Of a stretch of DNA of 64,000 nucleotides, positions 55,881-64,000 are shown one piece after another. Source of the stretch: Methylophaga thalassica MP (GTDB lineage Bacteria > Pseudomonadota > Gammaproteobacteria > Nitrosococcales > Methylophagaceae). The stretch spans positions 1,716,382-1,780,381 of the forward strand of contig NZ_AFIG01000001.1 of NCBI RefSeq assembly GCF_000214595.1, written 5' to 3'. Position numbers and translations under genes: made by a program. Under the pieces are notes generated by a model that searched no databases, was not told where the DNA came from, and worked only from the letters and a program-made list of their open reading frames with translations. The number at the start of each line of letters is the position of its first letter. The first letter of the stretch is position 1.

Positions 55881-56870
55881 ATGACTATCTTAATTCATCC
55901 GAATGATGCACTTGTTGATGACATCTCGCCACTACCTTTAATACCTGCATGTGAACACTTCGCTGGTAGCCGCCATACTTTACTCAAAGCCTTTTCAATT
56001 CAATCTGAATATGGCCCGGTATTCGACATCACCTGTGATTGTGAAGACGGCGCAGCCTCGGGTGGAGAAATACAACATGCGAATATGATTGTTGAACTTC
56101 TCAATAGCGAACACAACATTCATCATATGTCAGGAATTCGTATCCATGGCTATGATCATTCTGTCTGGCGACAGGAAATCGATATTTTGTTATCTGGCGC
56201 AAGAGACAATATTCGCTATATTACACTGCCCAAGGCGCAAAATGCTCATCAAGTTGAGGTTATGCTTGAATATATTCAGCAAGCTTCACAGAGATACAAC
56301 ATTACCCACCCCATCCCTATCCATGTATTAATTGAAACACACGGTGCATTAAACGACGTCTACAAAATTGCAGCCATGAAGCCTGTGCAAGTTCTAGATT
56401 TCGGGATTATGGACTATATCAGCGCATATCAAGGCGCTATAACGGATAATGCTATGCATAGTCCTACTCAGTTTGAACATGCTCTGATTGTCAGAGCGAA
56501 AACAGAAATAGCCTGTGCCGCCATATCTTCTGGCTGTATACCATCACATAATGTGACACTGGCGATTAAGGATTATCAACAAACATTTGAAGATGCTTAT
56601 AGAGCGCGTAATCAGTTTGGCTTTTTGAGAATGTGGAGTGTGCATCCCCAACAAATAAAAGCCATTATAAAAGCGATGACACCTGAGTCAGAAAAGATCC
56701 AGCTTGCCAGTGAAATCTTGTTGACAGCACAACAACGTAGTTGGGCACCAATAAGCTTAAACGATAAATTGTATGATAAGGCCTCTTATCGCTATTACTG
56801 GCAGCTTCTACAGCGGGCTCATCTATCTGGCGAGAAGCTTTCTACAGATGTCCAGGAACAATTCTTTTAG
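55881..56870 (+). CDS. HpcH/HpaI-aldolase or citrate-lyase-beta-like protein
   Basis: 329 residues, TIM-barrel family of CitE/malyl-CoA lyase-like enzymes. The phosphate/acidic motif DITCDCEDGAASGGE, the IHVLIETHGALNDVYKIA strand with its metal-ligand Glu, and VLDFGIMDYISAYQG are recognisable. It would cleave or form a C-C bond in an acyl-CoA or a dicarboxylate in the cytoplasm. Divergent from ppsR, with 279 bp between. True substrate unknown; malyl-CoA and citramalyl-CoA are possibilities. Confidence 0.8.
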   Translation: MTILIHPNDALVDDISPLPLIPACEHFAGSRHTLLKAFSIQSEYGPVFDITCDCEDGAASGGEIQHANMIVELLNSEHNIHHMSGIRIHGYDHSVWRQEIDILLSGARDNIRYITLPKAQNAHQVEVMLEYIQQASQRYNITHPIPIHVLIETHGALNDVYKIAAMKPVQVLDFGIMDYISAYQGAITDNAMHSPTQFEHALIVRAKTEIACAAISSGCIPSHNVTLAIKDYQQTFEDAYRARNQFGFLRMWSVHPQQIKAIIKAMTPESEKIQLASEILLTAQQRSWAPISLNDKLYDKASYRYYWQLLQRAHLSGEKLSTDVQEQFF

Positions 56871-56945
56871 TGCCTCATTAAAACAGTAACTAACAGACCC
56901 TATCCAACTCGCATATGGCTGAAACAAAACAACTACTGTGACTCA

Positions 56946-57374
56946 CTATCGGTAAATGATCTGCTTTCTCAAGGGGACTAATCTCGCAAGCAATTGATTT
57001 TGTATGGGATGGGAAATACCTGTTTCATTCATAGCATCAATCAGTAAATCTACCAAATGATTAAAATCACGCTCATTGATATCCATCCCGTCATGAATTT
57101 GTTGCATTGAGTCACCATTGTACTGACACGGTCCATCACTAGTTGCACAAAGATATAGTATTAAGCTTTTTTTGAATCGGCTGACATTAGACTGGGCAAA
57201 GTAATGAAATAGCTGTTCATCATGTCCAATATTTTTCGTGAGGTTGTTAACAATAGAAACGATCCCCTTTTCACCGCCAAGTTTTTCGTACAATGAGGGA
57301 GCATGCGAAAAATGACCGCAAGCGGTCAAAAAGCCGAAGATAAGTAAAATAATGCAAATATTCCTGCATCTCAT
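56946..57374 (-). CDS. group I truncated haemoglobin with lipoprotein signal
   Basis: 142 residues. A lipoprotein signal (CIILLIFGFLTAC, lipid on Cys19) is followed by a 2-on-2 globin: SLYEKLGGEKGIVSIVNNL, HYFAQSNVSRFKKSLILYLC, and the proximal haem His in MQQIHDGMDINERDFNHLV. Truncated haemoglobins bind O2 or NO; anchoring in the envelope is unusual. It is the last gene of a four-gene leftward run with DUF3034, GGDEF/EAL and cupredoxin genes, and shares one base with the DUF3034 stop. Confidence 0.85.
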   Translation of the reverse strand: MRCRNICIILLIFGFLTACGHFSHAPSLYEKLGGEKGIVSIVNNLTKNIGHDEQLFHYFAQSNVSRFKKSLILYLCATSDGPCQYNGDSMQQIHDGMDINERDFNHLVDLLIDAMNETGISHPIQNQLLARLVPLRKQIIYR

Positions 57375-58201
57375 CAGAAATTGCCCATAATGGAAAAGTA
57401 GATACCATCTTGATGTTTTGCACCGGCGATATCCCCCAAGTCAATCCAACCAGCAGTGATATTCAGTGATTTATTGGGTACCCAAGCGAGAAACAGGCTT
57501 TTCCAGTCGTCTTCTTTCAGTGATAAATTATCCGGCTTTTGGCGATACTCAACCCCCAAAGCAATATGCCTTCCCAGCAATAAGGCTGTAGAAGCTTCCC
57601 AGACAAGTTCGGCACCCTCCCCTTTTGCACCAAATCCTAATAAACCGGTTTGGTTTGCCTCCGTATAACGGCCTGTGACATTCCACAGCCAATTCAGGCC
57701 AGCAATCGCGCCTAGATGTAATTTACTCGCAGCCAGATAATAATCTGTTCCACTATCATCTTCTGCGCCGAGTAAATCAGCAACAAAGGGATCATGTAAC
57801 GTTTTATGTTGGATACCTAAACTGAGTTGTGGCCAATCACTATAGACAATATCCCCATACAAACGTAATTTGGCACCGAAAATACGTTGACGAATATTGC
57901 GATCCAGAGCATCAACATGAAACGTTTGCTCTGCAATTGATAATTCCAAACGATCGTATAAATTTGTTTGAGCACCACAGACATCTAATCTGTAGTCATC
58001 AACCTCACCACGACTGCAAAAAACATTGAAAGCGACTTCATCCTGACTCGCGTAACCTGCTAATTGTGCCCAAGGAACCAGCCCTCCACCTCCGCTTCCC
58101 TCTATCTGAGAAACACCAGGAGTTGCAATTAATTTTCCATCTGCTGCACAACAGACAACGGGCATAAAAAGCATTAATTTAAGAAATATTTTTTTCCACA
58201 T
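57374..58201 (-). CDS. DUF3034 outer-membrane-like protein
   Basis: 275 residues from the ATG at 58201 (AAAGAG upstream); the frame extends to 58285 within the EAL gene but without a signal. Signal peptide (FLKLMLFMPVVCCA), then KLIATPGVSQIEGSGGGGLVPWA, which is the DUF3034 signature, and repeated aromatic beta strands that end in FSIMGNF, a C-terminal Phe typical of outer-membrane beta barrels. Function unknown. It overlaps the EAL gene by 23 bp. Confidence 0.83.
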   Translation of the reverse strand: MWKKIFLKLMLFMPVVCCAADGKLIATPGVSQIEGSGGGGLVPWAQLAGYASQDEVAFNVFCSRGEVDDYRLDVCGAQTNLYDRLELSIAEQTFHVDALDRNIRQRIFGAKLRLYGDIVYSDWPQLSLGIQHKTLHDPFVADLLGAEDDSGTDYYLAASKLHLGAIAGLNWLWNVTGRYTEANQTGLLGFGAKGEGAELVWEASTALLLGRHIALGVEYRQKPDNLSLKEDDWKSLFLAWVPNKSLNITAGWIDLGDIAGAKHQDGIYFSIMGNF

Positions 58202-60515
58202 ACTCTTTTTGCCATGAATAAAACGTACCTGCAGAAAGCGGTTTACTGATGAAATAACCTTGAATTTCGTCACAACCAAAGTCACTCAAAATCTGAAGAC
58301 CAGCTTCATTTTCTACGCCTTCAGCAACAACATAAAAGCCAAGCTGATGAGCTAATTGAATAGTAGAACGAACAATTAATTTATCTTTTTCAGAAGAAGC
58401 TAACTGCATAATAAAGCTTTTATCCAGTTTAATTTCATCTACAGGGAGATCTTTGAGTTTGGATAATGATGACTGGCCGATACCATAGTCATCAATAGCA
58501 ATATGAAAACCATGACTTTTCAACCTTTTTAATGCGGCAACAACAATATGTTCATGGTGCATGATATCTCGTTCAGTAATTTCTAGAGTAACGAGTGCCT
58601 GGTTAATTTGATGACGCTCAACCAACTCGCAGAGATGTTTTTCAAAGTCTTTATGCATCAAATCTTGCGCGGAGACATTAATCGATACAGGGACTATAAG
58701 TCCTTTGTTTTGCCAAAATGCCATCTGAGAGAAAACAGAATCAATCACCCAATCCGTTAACTCGATAATAAGCCCAGCTTGCTCGGCCAGATTCACAAAT
58801 AACTCTGGTGAAATAAATCCCTTATCAGGATGTTTCCAGCGAATCAGTGCTTCTGCCTTAATACTCTGATCTTGTAAATTAATCTTAGGTTGGTAAACCA
58901 TAAATAATTCTTCAGTATCAGGTTTTTTAAAAAGATTTTTCAGAGCATCAGTAATTGCCAAACGCTCTAGATGAGCTTCATCTTCACCATCCTTATAAAA
59001 ATGTATACGCTGTTTACTTTTTCTTGCATTATCGAGAGCGATGCTGGTTCTTCTCAGTAATGATGTTGTGTCGGTACCATTATCTGGATAAATAACAACA
59101 CCAGCGCTGAGCTCCAGGTTTATCATTAATTCAGCAACGTTAAAATCCCCCTCAAGAGAACTGAGGAAATTATCGACCTGATGTATAGGACTTAGCTTTT
59201 CTGATAAATTCAGTAGAGAAAAGAACTCTACACCGTCCAGTCTTGCCGCCATTTGTATTTCAATAAGCTCAGTATGTTTAAGGCGTGCAGACAGTGCCTT
59301 TAAGCAGTCATCTGCAATGTCAGGCCCTAAACGATCATTAATCTGTCTGAAGTTACGAATACTAAAAGCAACCAGTAGTTTTTGCCGTCCTGAAGCTAAA
59401 TACTCAGGTAATTTTTGTTTCGCCGTATAGATGTTATAGAGGCCGGTCAAAATATCGTATTGAGCTTGGTAAAGAATCTTATCCTCACGCAGTTTAATCC
59501 GCTGCCCCATCATTTCAAATGTACTCAGTAGCTGTCTTGCTTCTATACCACTTCTCTCTAGATCAATAGTTGATGAATAATCTCCAGCAGCGAATTTTTC
59601 CGCTAGCTTTGTCAATTTTGTCAGTGGGATAGTGAGACTTTTTGCCAGAAAAATACTGAGTAATGATGCAATAATTGCTACCAACAGCGCCAATAAGAGG
59701 TTATGAATGATAATTTCGTCATATTGAGCATAAAGAGGAGCAAGGCTGCTGGTCAGCAAAACACCGACAGGCGCTGCACTCGTGGATGGCAGGAGCAACT
59801 CCTCAGTAATATAAGCGGGCCGAGGAATCATAAATCGATAGGTAAGCTGATTATTCAGATTGTCTTGAAATTGTCTAAAACTCTCAACACCAATTGTGGA
59901 AATCAGTAGCTGCTTGTCTTCATCATAAAAGCTCACATCGACGCCGGTGAGCTTTTTTAAGGCATCCATATCATCAGCCGTAATTTCAAATCCGACTACA
60001 CTATAAGCAATTGTATGAGGTGCTTTAACCGGCAGTAATATTAACTGATAAAAATGCTGATTAATCGTAGCAAAAAAACTTTTTCCGGGACTGTTGATCA
60101 AACTTTTGATTAAAGCTTCATTTAAATCAGAGTCAGATAAAATCGCCCGACTGGAACTGATAAGGCTGCCAGATAAATCTGTTAGCAGCATCAAATCAGC
60201 ATCAATTCGTTTACCGTGATTTTGCAATACGCTTTTGATTGTTTCAGCATCGGAAGTTGCAACTGCACGGATGAAACCGAAGTCAGATGTCAGAACGTTA
60301 GCAGCAATAACTAATAACTTTTCTTGTGCAGATAAATATTCGATAAGTACCTGTTTTGCACTCAAAACTCGCTCTGTTAGCTGTTGCTGATTAAATTTAT
60401 GACTACTCAACCATGTACTAGCCTGGATAACGACCGTAGTAAAAAATACCAAAAAGGTACATAACAAAAAAATCTTGTTTCGTAATTTAATCCGGTGAAA
60501 CCACACCAAAAACAT
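58179..60515 (-). CDS. membrane GGDEF/EAL protein, probable c-di-GMP phosphodiesterase
   Basis: About 778 residues; the ATG at 60515 is used, though the frame opens at TTG 60521. Two membrane helices (about 16-36 and 270-292) enclose a periplasmic sensor domain; HAMP follows. The GGDEF domain is degenerate (RLDGVEFFSLL), so it probably lacks cyclase activity. The EAL domain keeps KAEALIRWKHP, VSINVSAQD, LEITERD, and IKLDKSF; the usual DDFGTG is DDYGIG. It likely degrades c-di-GMP in response to a periplasmic signal. It overlaps the cupredoxin gene by 29 bp. Confidence 0.88.
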   Translation of the reverse strand: MFLVWFHRIKLRNKIFLLCTFLVFFTTVVIQASTWLSSHKFNQQQLTERVLSAKQVLIEYLSAQEKLLVIAANVLTSDFGFIRAVATSDAETIKSVLQNHGKRIDADLMLLTDLSGSLISSSRAILSDSDLNEALIKSLINSPGKSFFATINQHFYQLILLPVKAPHTIAYSVVGFEITADDMDALKKLTGVDVSFYDEDKQLLISTIGVESFRQFQDNLNNQLTYRFMIPRPAYITEELLLPSTSAAPVGVLLTSSLAPLYAQYDEIIIHNLLLALLVAIIASLLSIFLAKSLTIPLTKLTKLAEKFAAGDYSSTIDLERSGIEARQLLSTFEMMGQRIKLREDKILYQAQYDILTGLYNIYTAKQKLPEYLASGRQKLLVAFSIRNFRQINDRLGPDIADDCLKALSARLKHTELIEIQMAARLDGVEFFSLLNLSEKLSPIHQVDNFLSSLEGDFNVAELMINLELSAGVVIYPDNGTDTTSLLRRTSIALDNARKSKQRIHFYKDGEDEAHLERLAITDALKNLFKKPDTEELFMVYQPKINLQDQSIKAEALIRWKHPDKGFISPELFVNLAEQAGLIIELTDWVIDSVFSQMAFWQNKGLIVPVSINVSAQDLMHKDFEKHLCELVERHQINQALVTLEITERDIMHHEHIVVAALKRLKSHGFHIAIDDYGIGQSSLSKLKDLPVDEIKLDKSFIMQLASSEKDKLIVRSTIQLAHQLGFYVVAEGVENEAGLQILSDFGCDEIQGYFISKPLSAGTFYSWQKEYVEKNIS

Positions 60516-61158
60516 CCTCAAAGCTATTTCTAGGTAGCGGGTCGACAGTCGTCACTTTAATCATTAACTGCCCCCTTGTATTGTGTGACAAAGTATCCAG
60601 AGTAAGTATCTGTTGTGACTCGGCACCATCAGCTTGTTGCGCATGCCACACACGAACAGCTTTAATCGGTTTGTCTACGATTATCTCGGCGCTACCATTA
60701 TCATCCGTAACAACAGTTTGATTAGAATCAGCGACATAGATATAGCCAATCATACTATCGTGGATATTACATCCCAGTACAACTACGCCAGCCTCATTAA
60801 ATGTGATAGGTGCTTCTGGCTTATTAGCATAAAGTTTTAGTTCAAAGACTTTTGCTTTTGAGAATGAATACACATGATGTCTGATGTTATCACTATTTGG
60901 AAATTCAACAGATTGTCCCTTTTGGATAATAATTTGTTGTGGCGTAAACTGCTTATTGACTTGATCGATACTGGTAAGTGGAAGCGACTTATGAGGTTTT
61001 TTTGATACATCAACTAAAGGCTCAATAACGGTATCACTTAATGGTAAGCCTTGTTGATCAACAACCACAAAGGGATATCTTTCCGTCGCCTGAGAATTAA
61101 CTGAGAAACAAAATATAATCGTTATAGAAATAATCCAGTAACAGCGTTTTAGCGACAT
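60487..61158 (-). CDS. periplasmic cupredoxin, 'methylamine utilization protein'-like
   Basis: 223 residues with a signal peptide (WIISITIIFCFSVNSQA). The copper ligands of a type-1 site appear in NIRHHVYSFS (first His) and GCNIHDSMIGYIYV (Cys, His, Met), a plastocyanin-like pattern; a C-terminal immunoglobulin-like extension follows. Often annotated as methylamine utilization protein although no mau gene is nearby. It is the first gene of the run that continues with the EAL protein, DUF3034 and haemoglobin, so a redox or copper signal to c-di-GMP is plausible. Confidence 0.85.
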   Translation of the reverse strand: MSLKRCYWIISITIIFCFSVNSQATERYPFVVVDQQGLPLSDTVIEPLVDVSKKPHKSLPLTSIDQVNKQFTPQQIIIQKGQSVEFPNSDNIRHHVYSFSKAKVFELKLYANKPEAPITFNEAGVVVLGCNIHDSMIGYIYVADSNQTVVTDDNGSAEIIVDKPIKAVRVWHAQQADGAESQQILTLDTLSHNTRGQLMIKVTTVDPLPRNSFEDVFGVVSPD

Positions 61159-61234
61159 GATAACTCTAGTCTATTCGACATTATCGATTCCAATATTGAG
61201 AATTAAGCAGATTGAATAAAGTCATTTAACTACG

Positions 61235-61274
61235 AAAAAAGCCCATACAAGCGATCTTGCATGGGCTTTTTTCA
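61235..61274. terminator. bidirectional terminator between merR-type gene and cupredoxin gene
   Basis: GCCCAT.CAAG pairs with CTTG.ATGGGC around four bases, flanked by six A on the left and six T on the right. It ends the pheT-ihfA-merR transcript on the minus strand; the symmetry also allows plus-strand use. Confidence 0.85.
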
Positions 61275-61290
61275 TAGCGATTAAATAGAT

Positions 61291-61653
61291 TTAATTTAAA
61301 AAAGTTCTTAAATCTTCCAGCTCTTTCAGTAATTCTTTTACAAGCTGTTTTTGGTCCGTTTGGTGTTCAGCAACTATAGTTTTTGTGTCCGTTCCAAGTT
61401 GCTGCCTAGCACCACCAATGGTGAATCCTTGCTCGTATAACAAACCACGAATCTCACGAATCAACACCACATCATGCCGTTGATAATAACGACGATTACC
61501 GCGTCGTTTTACCGGCTTTAGCTGTGAAAACTCTTGTTCCCAGTATCTTAGAACGTGCGGTTTTACACCGCATAGTTCACTCACTTCACCAATGGTGAAA
61601 TAACGTTTTGCAGGTATTACAGGGAGTTCGTTGTTGTTACTTGCTTCCAGCAT
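61291..61653 (-). CDS. MerR-family regulator adjacent to ihfA
   Basis: 120 residues. MerR winged-helix DNA-binding domain: [24 protein letters not shown], then [26 protein letters not shown], and a short coiled-coil tail. There is no C-terminal effector domain. It follows ihfA with a 17-bp overlap; a small MerR-type gene in this place is a standard gammaproteobacterial arrangement. Targets are unknown. Confidence 0.9.
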   Translation of the reverse strand: MLEASNNNELPVIPAKRYFTIGEVSELCGVKPHVLRYWEQEFSQLKPVKRRGNRRYYQRHDVVLIREIRGLLYEQGFTIGGARQQLGTDTKTIVAEHQTDQKQLVKELLKELEDLRTFLN

Positions 61654-61933
61654 AATTGTCCACCCTTGCCTTCAGTTTTTGTCCGGGTCTGAACGTGACC
61701 ACACGACGGGCTGTTATTGGGATTTCTTCACCAGTTTTTGGGTTACGGCCAGGTCTTTCGCTTTTATCTCTTAACTCGAAATTACCAAAACCAGATAACT
61801 TTACTTGTTCACCTTTTTCTAGCGCCGAACGAATTTCTTCAAAAAACATTTCAACTAATTCTTTTGCTTCACGCTTGTTGAAACCTAATTCATCGTACAA
61901 CTGTTCTGTCATATCGGCCTTAGTCAGTGCCAT
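61637..61933 (-). CDS. ihfA: integration host factor subunit alpha
   Basis: 98 residues of the HU/IHF family. [20 protein letters not shown] at the start, the [23 protein letters not shown] beta-arm with the intercalating proline, and [16 protein letters not shown] are those of IhfA. With IhfB it bends DNA at specific sites in the nucleoid. It follows pheT after 39 bp, the conserved order pheS-pheT-ihfA, which settles alpha rather than beta. Confidence 0.97.
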   Translation of the reverse strand: MALTKADMTEQLYDELGFNKREAKELVEMFFEEIRSALEKGEQVKLSGFGNFELRDKSERPGRNPKTGEEIPITARRVVTFRPGQKLKARVDNYAGSK

Positions 61934-61972
61934 GTCTACCTCAAATTAATTCTTATTGTTTATTAAACGATT

Positions 61973-64000
61973 TTAAGATCTTATCGTTGCATTCAGTGTT
62001 TGCGCCAGGGCTTCTGTCACACTATTGAGCAATGAGTCGACTTCATCGTCTGTTAAAGTTCGTTCTTTATGCTGGAGTATAAAGGCTACTGCCAAGCTCT
62101 TTTTACCAAGCTCGACTCCATCTCCACTATATACGTCAAATAATTGAAATGACTTAAGAATATCAGAATCGATCTCCCTCAGGCAATCTTCGATTTGACC
62201 CGCCGTAATTGCATCATCAACCAGTAATGCCAAATCACGACGCAAAGCAGGGAATTTTGATAGTGTTTCAAATTCTGGTACATCTGTTTCAACGACGTCA
62301 GACAAGCTTAATTCAAACACATAGACCTTGCCATCAATATCGAGTGGTTTATTCAATTTTGGATGTAAAGCCCCCAGCCAGCCAATGGCTTTGCCATTTT
62401 TGTACACACGAGCAGACTGCCCAGGATGTAATGCCGGATGAGATTCTGCTTCATATGTTATTTGGCCGCCACCCAGTTTGAGTAAAGCCTCAACATCCGC
62501 TTTGATATCAAAGAAATCGACATTCCGCGGCTTTTGAGACCATTGTTCTGCGTACTGGCTACCATAAATCAAGCCACCAATTTGGCGATGCTGATCAATA
62601 TTCTCCAGCGTTCCTTTAAATACACGCCCTACTTCAAACAAACGAATCCGTTCATGCTGACGGTTGGCATTATAAACCATGGCTTGCACTAAGCCTGGCC
62701 AAAGTGATGTTCTCATCACTGACAAATCAGCAGAAATCGGATTAGCTAATTTAATCGGTGCTGATGTGTCTTCAGCGAGTAGTTGTTGAATTTTAGGTTC
62801 TACAAAGCTGTAGGTAACGGCCTCATAATAACCACGATCCACTAATACATTTTGTAAACGATCAACTGGCGTCAGCGTTTCAGTAATGTTGGTTGTTAAT
62901 ACCGTTCCCTGAGGTCGTGTATTTGGCAATTTATCATAACCATACAAACGCCCTAACTCTTCTATTAAATCGACCTCAATAGCAAGATCAAAGCGGAATG
63001 AAGGTACCGAGACTTGCCAGCCACCATCAACATTTTCTACAACGAGACCTAAGCGTGTTAGCTGTTCAGATACTGTTTTTTTATCTAATTCAAGTCCGAG
63101 CACACGTTTAATTCTGTCCGCTCGCAGATAAATGCTTGCTATCTCCGGTAACTCTTTTTCACTGCATTGTTCAATAACAGGACCTGCCTCGCCACCGACA
63201 ATCTCAAGTAATAAAGCCGTAGCCCGGTTTATCGCTGACTTAGCTAATTCAGGGTCAACACCGCGCTCGAAGCGATGTGATGAATCAGTATGCAAACCAT
63301 AGCTACGCGCTTTACCGGCAATCGCTTCAGGTGCAAAAAAGGCAGCTTCTAAAAATAAAGACGTTGTTTGTGAACTGACAGCAGATTCTTTTCCACCCAT
63401 TACACCTGCTAGAGCGAGCGGTTTCTGTGAGTCAGAAATTAATAAAGTCCCCGCCTGTGTTTCAATTTCTTGTCCATCCAACAAAGTCAGTTTTTCACCT
63501 TGTTCAGATAAACGTACATGAATGGCTTGATCGATCTTATCCAGATCAAAGGCATGCATAGGCTGGCCTAATTCAATCATCACGTAGTTTGTGACATCAA
63601 CAACAGGTCCTAAACTTCTCAAGCCACTTCTGCGTAGTTTCTCTTGCATCCATACAGGTGTTTCTGCTGCAGGATTAATATTTTCGATGACACGACCCAA
63701 ATATCGGGGACAGGCAGCGCTTGCTTCAACCTTGACTTCAAATGTCTTAGAAGAAGTCGCATTAACATCATCACACGCTACCGCATTAATATCCTCTGAA
63801 GTCAGTACGCCTACTTCACGCGCCACACCAGCGACGCTCAAGCAATCGCTGCGGTTGGGTGTGAGATCAATATCTATGGCCTTATCATCTAAGTCCAGAT
63901 AAACACGGAAATCTTCACCAACCGGTGCATCATCAGCAAGCTCCATCAAGCCTTCCGCTGATTCTGTGAGACCTAATTCTTTTGATGAACACAACATGCC
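61973..64000 (-). CDS. pheT: phenylalanine-tRNA ligase beta subunit (partial, N-terminus outside window)
   Basis: The frame is open to the window end; about 675 residues of a normal 790-800 are present. Visible parts are the end of the tRNA-binding domain (MLCSSKELGL), B3/B4 editing domain, the B5 domain (RADRIKRVLG), the catalytic-like core (GVDPEL) and the C-terminal ferredoxin-fold anticodon-binding domain (LRRDLALLVDDAITAG). It pairs with PheS to charge tRNA-Phe. pheS should lie just outside the window to the right. Confidence 0.97.
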   Translation of the reverse strand, partial: GMLCSSKELGLTESAEGLMELADDAPVGEDFRVYLDLDDKAIDIDLTPNRSDCLSVAGVAREVGVLTSEDINAVACDDVNATSSKTFEVKVEASAACPRYLGRVIENINPAAETPVWMQEKLRRSGLRSLGPVVDVTNYVMIELGQPMHAFDLDKIDQAIHVRLSEQGEKLTLLDGQEIETQAGTLLISDSQKPLALAGVMGGKESAVSSQTTSLFLEAAFFAPEAIAGKARSYGLHTDSSHRFERGVDPELAKSAINRATALLLEIVGGEAGPVIEQCSEKELPEIASIYLRADRIKRVLGLELDKKTVSEQLTRLGLVVENVDGGWQVSVPSFRFDLAIEVDLIEELGRLYGYDKLPNTRPQGTVLTTNITETLTPVDRLQNVLVDRGYYEAVTYSFVEPKIQQLLAEDTSAPIKLANPISADLSVMRTSLWPGLVQAMVYNANRQHERIRLFEVGRVFKGTLENIDQHRQIGGLIYGSQYAEQWSQKPRNVDFFDIKADVEALLKLGGGQITYEAESHPALHPGQSARVYKNGKAIGWLGALHPKLNKPLDIDGKVYVFELSLSDVVETDVPEFETLSKFPALRRDLALLVDDAITAGQIEDCLREIDSDILKSFQLFDVYSGDGVELGKKSLAVAFILQHKERTLTDDEVDSLLNSVTEALAQTLNATIRS

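Noticed and set aside
60487-61158. Role in methylamine dehydrogenase synthesis
   Set aside because: The common annotation 'methylamine utilization protein' is not supported: no mau structural or maturation genes are in the window.
1-64000. Insertion sequences, prophage, CRISPR arrays, rRNA genes
   Set aside because: No transposase or phage reading frames, no regularly spaced repeats and no rRNA-like sequence were found.

Overview
The window looks like a chromosomal segment of a marine or halophilic, methanol-oxidising gammaproteobacterium, most likely Methylophaga or a close relative. This is inferred from gene content: methanol dehydrogenase maturation genes (mxaRSACKL), the PQQ precursor peptide gene pqqA, and an ectABC-ask ectoine operon with a MarR-type ectR, all beside typical gammaproteobacterial housekeeping blocks (queA-trmJ-cysE-iscR-iscA, pheT-ihfA-merR, ppsA-ppsR). 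I see no transposase, phage gene, CRISPR array or rRNA.

Layout. 1-4.7 kb (minus): an MscS-type channel (cut by the window edge), nagZ, a YkuD-domain enzyme without a signal peptide, and rmuC; the middle two point to cell-wall recycling. 4.8-11.2 kb (minus): mxaR-S-A-C-K-L and a second mxaC-like gene, tightly overlapped, without the structural mxaFJGI genes. 11.5-13.5 kb (plus): a divergent NarXL-type two-component system, probably mxaYX. 13.5-23.3 kb (minus): a large unknown envelope protein, ahpF, ahpC, the 23-codon pqqA, bioA, iscA, iscR, cysE, trmJ and queA, then tRNA-Leu(CAA) on plus. 23.6-24.2 kb is a gene-free stretch with a candidate small RNA. 24.2-29.7 kb: a MerR-HTH/receiver regulator, a DUF2789 protein, cfa, bfr, bfd and a tail-to-tail two-component pair. 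29.7-36.9 kb: a lipid-modification cluster with two more Cfa-family methyltransferases, DUF1295, DUF2878, DUF1365, an FAD oxidoreductase, a fatty-acid desaturase and a chalcone-isomerase-like protein. 36.9-44.4 kb: a sodium/solute symporter, a TPR protein, ask-ectC-ectB-ectA, and divergently a lone CheW-domain protein with ectR. 44.4-48.9 kb: a c-di-GMP response regulator, a hybrid kinase whose H-box histidine is replaced by arginine, and an overlooked 36-codon ORF before it. 49-56.9 kb: aldo/keto reductase, three tandem small-RNA-like modules, an MFS transporter, tRNA-Pro(GGG), ppsA-ppsR and an HpcH/HpaI-type lyase. 56.9-61.2 kb: a truncated haemoglobin lipoprotein, DUF3034, a GGDEF/EAL protein and a cupredoxin. 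61.2-64 kb: a MerR-type regulator, ihfA and pheT (cut by the window edge).

How it fits together. The mxa and pqqA products serve periplasmic PQQ-methanol dehydrogenase; MxaYX probably controls it. The ectoine block handles osmotic stress, and an 18-bp palindrome matching the known EctR operator lies between the divergent transcripts. The lipid cluster and the separate cfa suggest extensive modification of membrane acyl chains. A 25-bp IscR type-1 site lies upstream of iscR and a Fur-like box upstream of bfd. The least conventional signals are the three tandem hairpin modules at 50.2-50.6 kb, the CU-rich RNA candidate at 23.9 kb, the CheW/ectR pair, the R-for-H hybrid kinase with its short upstream ORF, and the cupredoxin/EAL/DUF3034/haemoglobin operon.
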